From: Rhizobium vallis
Lineage (GTDB): Bacteria > Pseudomonadota > Alphaproteobacteria > Rhizobiales > Rhizobiaceae
Length of the DNA stretch: 57,588 bases
Direction of reading: 5' to 3'
NCBI RefSeq assembly: GCF_003985155.1
Contig: NZ_ML133704.1
Span: forward strand, 1 to 57,588
The notes below the pieces were generated by a model that made no database searches, had not been told where the DNA came from, and saw only the letters and a program-made list of their open reading frames with translations. How positions within the stretch are numbered: the stretch's first letter is position 1; every line of letters starts with the position of its first letter. Both the position numbers and the translations under genes were made by a program. Positions 52,607-57,588 of the stretch are shown here, piece after piece.

Positions 52607-52873
52607 TCATACTGAACTCCTTCCGTGCCTCTGCAGCACACTTTCGTCGATGAAGATCAGCTGTTCTGGATCGAGATCAGTTGGCCGTCGAACCAGACAC
52701 GCCGGCGCTTTAGGACATCCGGCTGGTTCCGCAAAGCCAATTTTTTCGCCGATACCAAGCTCGACGAATACCTCAAAGCCCTTTTCTGTGTAGTACGGCA
52801 CTTCATTCGGCACGATCATAGTGCGGAATTCAGAAGGGTATTTTTCGCGCACGAAAACGATTTGTCTAGACAT
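52607..52873 (-). pseudogene. Alanine dehydrogenase/PNT-like gene, cut by IS630 scrap
   Basis: From ATG 52873 (GAGGCGG before) the protein starts MSRQIVFVREKYPSEFRTMI and GFEVFVELGIGEKIGF, the N-terminal domain of alanine dehydrogenase / transhydrogenase alpha family. After about 45 residues it runs into a different protein: DLDPEQLIFIDES is part of an IS630-type transposase. Only about an eighth of the enzyme remains. It follows speD by 32 bases, so the two were an operon. Confidence 0.65.
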
Positions 52874-52904
52874 GTTCCGCCTCGATTTCGGAGAATACTT
52901 TCGG

Positions 52905-53330
52905 TTAAAGCGCTTCCACAATATTTGGATGCGTTATTCTTGTTCCAAGAAGACGCTTGTGCTCGCTAATATGGATCCGGGATGGACGAAATACGTCGCG
53001 CAACGCGGTGATACTCGCGTACGGGTCTAGCGAACCACAAAAAAATACGTCTATCGCGACCATGCGTTCTTCGTGCCAGGTATTTACGCAAATGTGCGAT
53101 TCAGCGAGAATTGCGAAGCCCGTGACGCCCCCATCTTCGCTATATTTTCTATAACTCGATTCCAACATCGTTGCGCGGCAGTCATGAACGGCTTGCGCTA
53201 CCGCCGCCTCAATCGCTTCAGCATTTCCCGTATTTTCTGCATCCCACATATCGATAAAGAGATGGGTTCCGGCGCATACTCGGTCTGAGCTAGGGTAATT
53301 TATTCCGCCTTTAGGCGCTCCGTTCAGCAT
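52905..53330 (-). CDS. speD: SpeD-like S-adenosylmethionine decarboxylase
   Basis: A 141-residue AdoMet decarboxylase proenzyme of the short bacterial (SpeH/SpeD2) type. The self-cleavage site is LAESHICVNTW: Glu77-Ser78-His79, where Ser becomes the pyruvoyl group; Cys98 in VFFCG is the usual acid. It makes decarboxylated AdoMet for aminopropyl transfer. I start it at ATG 53330, eight bases after GGAG; the frame continues to 53390 only because the IS256 end is in phase. It likely followed the radical SAM gene before IS256 inserted between them. No spermidine synthase is next to it. Confidence 0.88.
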   Translation of the reverse strand: MLNGAPKGGINYPSSDRVCAGTHLFIDMWDAENTGNAEAIEAAVAQAVHDCRATMLESSYRKYSEDGGVTGFAILAESHICVNTWHEERMVAIDVFFCGSLDPYASITALRDVFRPSRIHISEHKRLLGTRITHPNIVEAL

Positions 53331-53363
53331 ATATATGCTCCGCTTCTTGATCGTGTCCAATGG

Positions 53364-54672
53364 AGTGGTGTAGCTGGATTTCCTAGCCATCGGTGATTTC
53401 CGGTAGGGTCGGGTTGCTTAGAGCCAACCTGAGGGACACCACCGATGACCGACGACATGATGAACCTGCGCTCACTCGTTGAGAAGAGCGCCGATGCCGA
53501 TTTGCTGCGCGAGATGATCGGCTTTACTGCCGAGAAGCTGATGGCGCTGGAGGTCGGCACGAAGACCGGCGCGGGCTATGGCGAGAAGAATGGCTTCCGA
53601 CTGGCCCAGCGTAACGGCTATCGCGACCGGGATTGGGAGACACGGGCGGGCACCGTCGAGCTGCGCATTCCCAAGCTTCGCACAGGCAGCTATTTCCCGA
53701 GCTTTCTCGAACCACGCCGGATGGCCGAGAAGGCCCTGACGGCGGTCATCGAAGAAGCCTATATCCATGGCGTTTCGACCCGATCCGTCGATGACCTCGT
53801 CAAGGCCATGGGCATGAGCGGCATCTCCAAAAGCCAGGTATCCCGGCTGTGCGAAGAAATCGATGAGAAGGTGAAGGTCTTCCTCGACAGGCCCATCGAA
53901 GGAGAATGGCCCTACCTGTGGATCGATGCGACCTCCCTCAAGGTTCGGCGCGGTGGTCGTATTGTCTCCGTCGCCGTAATCATCGCCGTCGGCGTCAACA
54001 CCGACGGTCGACGCGAGGTGCTCGGCACGTCCGAGGCCGAGGCGACCTGGACGGAGTTTCTTCGAAAGCTGACCATGCGGGGTCTGCGTGGCGTGAAGCT
54101 CGTTGTCTCCGATGCGCATGAGGGCATCAAGGCCGCAGTATCGAAGGTGCTCTCCGCCACCTGGCAGCGCTGCAGGGTCCACTTCATGCGCAATGCCTTG
54201 GCCCATGCTGGAAAGAGCGGACGCCGAGTTTTCTCCGCCTTCATTGCCACGGCCTTCGCTCAGGACACGCCGGAGGCGGCAAGCACTCAGTGGCGCAACG
54301 TCGCCGACCAGATCAGGCCAAAGGTACCGAAGCTCACCAGTCTTATGGACAGCGCCGAGCAAGACGTGCTCGCCTACATGTCCCAAGCAGCATTGGGCCA
54401 AACTTCACTCGACCAACCCGATTGAGCGATTGAACGGCGAGATCAAGCGGCGGACAGAGGTCGTCGGCATCTTCCCCAACGACGACGCCATCGTGCGCCT
54501 GGTCGGTGCGCTGCTGCTCGAACAGAACGATGAATGGGCCGTCCAGCGATCCCGCTACATGACACTTGAGACAATCGCCACAATGAGCGATGATCCCCTC
54601 ATCAGCCTGCCAGCAGCAAGCTGACACTCATCCGGCTGGGATGAGCCGTGGTCGTCTAAGCTACACCACGTC
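53364..54672 (+). mobile_element. IS256-family element
   Basis: The ends share an inverted GTGGTGTAGCT (left near 53366, right inverted near 54660-54670), and the 1.3-kb length fits the family. It lies exactly between the 3-prime end of the radical SAM gene and the start of speD. No clear target duplication was found. Confidence 0.75.
53445..54624 (+). pseudogene. IS256-family transposase, frameshifted
   Basis: The first frame (53445-54425) reads MNLRSLVEKSADADLLREMI, GYRDRDWETRAGTVELRIPK and LWIDATSLKVRRGGRIVSVA with the first catalytic Asp, then VVSDAHEGIKAAVSKVL with the second. Near 54380 one base is missing; HSTNPIERLNGEIKRRTEVV with the catalytic Glu is in the next frame, ending at 54624. 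Mutator-type transposase, inactive as read. Confidence 0.9.
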
Positions 54673-56271
54673 CTGGGACATGATCCGCTTCTTGCTTTTG
54701 CATTGGGTGTGCAGGCGGCATAGCCATGATCTCCTTGGTGGCTTGGAGAATATCCTTTACGGAGGCTTCGTCTGGGCTTGTACCGCCGGCAATTGGATAG
54801 ATCTCAGAGGATTCGCCAAAATTCCTTAACAACGACAGCATGGGACCGGGCGACACCGCCCAATCCAAATAGGTATATTCATTCCCCTGAACCGTGTTTC
54901 TCAAAGGGTGTTGGACGGCCCAGTTCATGCTGATTGTGATCAGAGAGCCCGTTTTCCGCCAGCATTCTAAGGCCGAAAACAATTGCTGCCTTTCAGCAGC
55001 TCCCTCGCCCATACCAAATAGGAGGGATACCCCAACCTTGATTCCGGCTTCGGACAAGATCTCAACTGCTTTGTCCGCGCGTTCCATCCACGAACCCTTC
55101 TTGGTGGCGATGTTCTTGTGAAGACCTCCAACAAGTTCTGGGCGCGGTGTCTCGACCCCGATGAAAAGATATCCAGGCCCATGCGGCCTAGTCTTCGTGC
55201 AAGGGCTGGGTTATTGACAATTTGGTCAATGGTCGCTTGTCCGCCAAGCCGCACAGGATTTTCGAGTGGGTCGAATACCTTTTCAAACTGGGCTACGAGG
55301 GCCGAATTCCATCCAAGAAGAGTTGAGTCTTCAATGAACGCCGAGACAGGAAAGTTTTCGCCGTAATCTGCCTTGACTACGCGGCGGGCTGCTGCGAGTT
55401 GGCCGCATAACCGGTGGGGGCTTATCTTGAACTGTCGAGGAGGCCCGCCAACGCTGATCCTCTCACTGCAGAAGATACAATCATAGATACATCCACGCCC
55501 GATGTCGCTGAAGACGTGCGCGGTAGGCGCGCCACCAAACACGTCAAAGCTAGTTGTAACTCCGAACATTTCGGCTGGGGATGGCATCCCATTATAATCG
55601 AGCGGCATGCCCGAAGAGCACACAGTGTGGACCTGATCGTCCATGATTGTGCCGGCGATCCAGTGCCCCGGGGTGGTCGTCAGGTGGCCCAATGAGAATT
55701 TCGCCTCCCTTGGCGAAAAACCTCTTGCTTCCAAGGAAGCTACGACGCACCCAATTTCCGCGATAAAGTGTTCACCATCTCCGGAGAGCGCGATGTCGAA
55801 ACAGCTGGAAACTTTTCCGTCAGCAATTAGCCGCAGAGGGGACGCTAGATGATGTCTTACACGATTTTCGTCATCCCGATATATTGTTTCGGTGGCGTGG
55901 CGACCGCCAAGAACGATACAAACGTCATCGCCTAGAAACTCTCTGATGTATTTCGCTGTCTCAATCGCACCACGGAAGCATATCGACATCGCTCCTATGA
56001 GAACTAAATTGGGCCGGACCCGGACTAATAGCGGCGTTAGCCTTCGCTGCACATCGTCCCTGTCAGATAGCAGAAGCGTTGATTGTCGCCTGTCACTCCT
56101 GGTGCCGCGCCAATTGCTTTCGCCCCATGCACCTTCCGCCTTGGATGCCAGTGACGCAGCATATCTGCAGGCATTGTAGAGGCTTGCCGGATCGGCGCTT
56201 GATAATGCCATTTCGCCCGCCTCGCCGTGAGAAAACTGGGGAGCAGAACACGCGATTACACGTAAGCCCAC
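54656..56271 (-). pseudogene. B12-binding radical SAM protein, single frameshift
   Basis: Begins at GTG 56271 with a very strong GGAGG six bases upstream. The N-terminal part is a cobalamin-binding-like Rossmann domain (VRPNLVLIGAMSICFRGAIE, CIVLGGRHATET); then the radical SAM motif DIGRGCIYDCIFCSER (C-x3-C-x2-C) and GYPSYLVWA-like TIM-barrel parts. At about 55165 a T run has lost one base; the frame then continues as IGVETPRPELVGGLHKNIAT and GIKVGVSLLFGMGEGAAERQ to the end, where IS256 DNA supplies the last codons. Otherwise intact, so the loss is recent or a sequencing error. Substrate unknown. Confidence 0.82.
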
Positions 56272-56473
56272 GGGCTTCCTCCACTATCTGTAATATTTTT
56301 TGAAATGATTCGGGCGGTTAAGCGATCTTTTCTCCGGTATTAGACTCGGTCGTATCCGATGGCATAAGTATTGATACAACAAATAGGGCTCGTATAACCG
56401 CGAAGCACGCAGAATACACCAAGTGGTAATGCCCGGTATATTTGATAATCCGTCCTCCGCCGAAATTGCCTAA
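56272..56473. other. Upstream region of radical SAM gene
   Basis: AT-rich, no gene; probably holds its promoter. No nod box, sigma-54 or FNR site seen. Confidence 0.5.
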
Positions 56474-57268
56474 GAGCCCGATTTAAAAGAAGTTGAGCGA
56501 TAACAGTCAGTTGTGATTCCCTATTGGTGCTAAATCAAATGGGGTTTCGATGAGCTGGACTGCTATCGCTCGCCGTGAGCATAACCGAGACGTGCTTCGT
56601 TTTCCAAGTGATTTGAAGGACCGGGAATGGGCGTTGATCAAACCGCTGATCCCGCCAGCGCGTCGTGGCGGGCGGCGTCGGACGACGAATATGCGCTCGG
56701 TCGTGGAGGCGATCCTCTATATCGCCTCGAGCGGCTGCCAATGGCGCATGCTGCCGGGCGATTTTCCGCCGGTTTCGACAGTGCGCGGTTATTTTTATGC
56801 TTGGCGCGCGATCGGACTGTGGCAGAGCATCAACCAGCTTCTGGTGATGGCGGCGCGGGAAATCGAGGGACGGGAGGCGCAACCGACGGCAGGGATTATC
56901 GACAGCCAAAGCGTAGCGACGGCGCACCCCATGTCCTCAAGGCGATCCGCCGCCGTTTTCCGTGGCTGCGCCACATCTTCGCCGATGGTGGCTACGCCGG
57001 AGCCAAGTTGAGGCGAGCAATGTGCGGCCATGGTGACTGGACGATCGAAATGGTCAAGCGTTCGGATCACGCCAAGGGCTTCGTCGTCCTGCCCAAGATA
57101 TGGGTGGTGGAAAGAACTTTCGCCTGGCTTGGACGCTGCCGCCGTCTCGCCAAGGATTGGGAGAAATCGATCGAAAGCGCAACCGCATGGGCGCAAATCG
57201 CTTCAATCAGAATGCTCACAAGGCGCATCGCAAGATAGGATATACGAATGAACTTTTGAATCGGGCTC
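56474..57268 (+). mobile_element. IS5-family element, internally deleted
   Basis: Inverted ends: GAGCCCGATTTAAAAG from 56474 and GAGCCCGATTCAAAAG reading inward from 57268. It adjoins an IS3 fragment on the right. Confidence 0.8.
56550..57238 (+). pseudogene. IS5-family transposase with internal deletion
   Basis: The first frame: LKDREWALIKPLIPPARRGG, then IASSGCQWRMLPGDFPPVST and GIIDSQSV with the first catalytic Asp. At about 56925 a segment of the catalytic core is missing; the reading continues in another frame as DGAPHVLKAIRRRFPWLRHI, FADGGYAGAKLRRA and VVERTFAWLGRCRRLAKDWE with the catalytic Glu, ending at 57238. Confidence 0.88.
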
Positions 57269-57588
57269 TGAGACGCGGGTGCGCTACGGCTATCGCCGCG
57301 TGCATGTGCTGTTGGAACGCGAGGGTTGGGGCACCAACATCAAGCGAACCTACCGCATTTACAGGGACTTGGGGCTACAGTTGCGGAACAAGACACCGAA
57401 GCGGGGGGTAAAAGCCAAGCTTCGCGAGGATCGGCACATGGCCGTCGGACCCAACGACGTCTGGGCGATGGACTTCGTTCACGACCAACTCGCAACGGGT
57501 AAGAAACTGCGCGTGCTGACGGTGGTCGACACCTTCTCGCGCTACGTGCCGGTGCTTGATCCACGTCATAGCTATAGAGGCGAAGACG
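57269..57588 (+). pseudogene. IS3-family transposase orfB fragment, runs off window
   Basis: RVRYGYRRVHVLLEREGWGT, then YRIYRDLGLQLRNKTPKRGV and AMDFVHDQLATGKKLRVLTV: the middle of an IS3 OrfB with the first catalytic Asp. Its start is cut by the IS5 element and its end lies past the window. Sequence differs from the IS3 copy at 4 kb, so these are two different members. Confidence 0.88.

Noticed and set aside
52905..53390. speD start at 53390
   Set aside because: The first 20 codons come from the IS256 end and its flank; ATG 53330 has a proper ribosome site.

Overview
The window looks like part of the symbiotic plasmid or symbiosis island of a nitrogen-fixing rhizobium. The gene set (iscN-nifU-nifS-nifW, fixABCX-nifA-nifB-fdxN-nifZ-nifT, a prxS-rpoN pair, an fnrN-type regulator, a symbiotic hisC, a CYP127-type P450 and a gibberellin operon) is most like what I know of bean-nodulating Rhizobium etli/phaseoli symbiotic plasmids. 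That assignment is inference from gene content; no replication genes, rRNA or nod structural genes are present to confirm it. About a third of the window is insertion sequences, broken genes and sequence with no recognisable gene.

Layout. (1) 1-5330: nifQ, a pair of small unknown genes, a SyrA-like exopolysaccharide regulator whose 3-prime end is replaced by an IS3-family element, and a decayed ACC-deaminase gene. (2) 5631-16795: a GC-rich gibberellin operon on the + strand: a truncated CYP115 remnant, CYP112, CYP114 fused to its ferredoxin, an SDR, CYP117, a decayed GGPP synthase, ent-copalyl diphosphate synthase, ent-kaurene synthase and a type 2 IPP isomerase, with an intact, unrelated-looking GGPP synthase convergent to it on the - strand. 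As read, the operon should carry GGPP to GA9 but not to GA4. (3) 17680-23900: nested transposons. A serine-recombinase module sits inside an IS66 element (exact ends and 8-bp target duplication visible), which itself sits inside an IS1595-family transposase gene. (4) 24500-28140: a possible small RNA and two paralogous XRE-type regulators flanking an IS481-family element. (5) 28388-30560: a nod box followed by a decayed nodQ/APS-kinase gene, then hisC. (6) 31005-46094: the nif/fix block, all on the - strand, with four good -24/-12 (sigma-54) promoters and two clear NifA upstream activator sites. (7) 46877-50881: fnrN with an FNR box, then CYP127, a ferredoxin and a SnoaL-like gene behind a possible NifA site. 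(8) 50890-57588: SDR relics, a small gene next to a PqqD/ThiF-type peptide-recognition-like protein, a group II intron fragment, and an interrupted - strand set (B12-binding radical SAM, SpeD-like decarboxylase, truncated alanine-dehydrogenase-like gene) broken up by IS256, IS630 and IS5 elements and ending in an IS3 fragment.

How it works together. NifA and sigma-54 (both encoded here) would switch on nifB, fixABCX, iscN-nifU-nifS-nifW and prxS-rpoN in low oxygen, with FnrN as the oxygen-sensing input. -24/-12 elements in front of the gibberellin operon and far upstream of the replacement GGPP synthase suggest that hormone production is tied to the same bacteroid programme. The least explained material is the RiPP-like small-gene pair at 51.5-52.1 kb and the radical SAM/SpeD set beside it.
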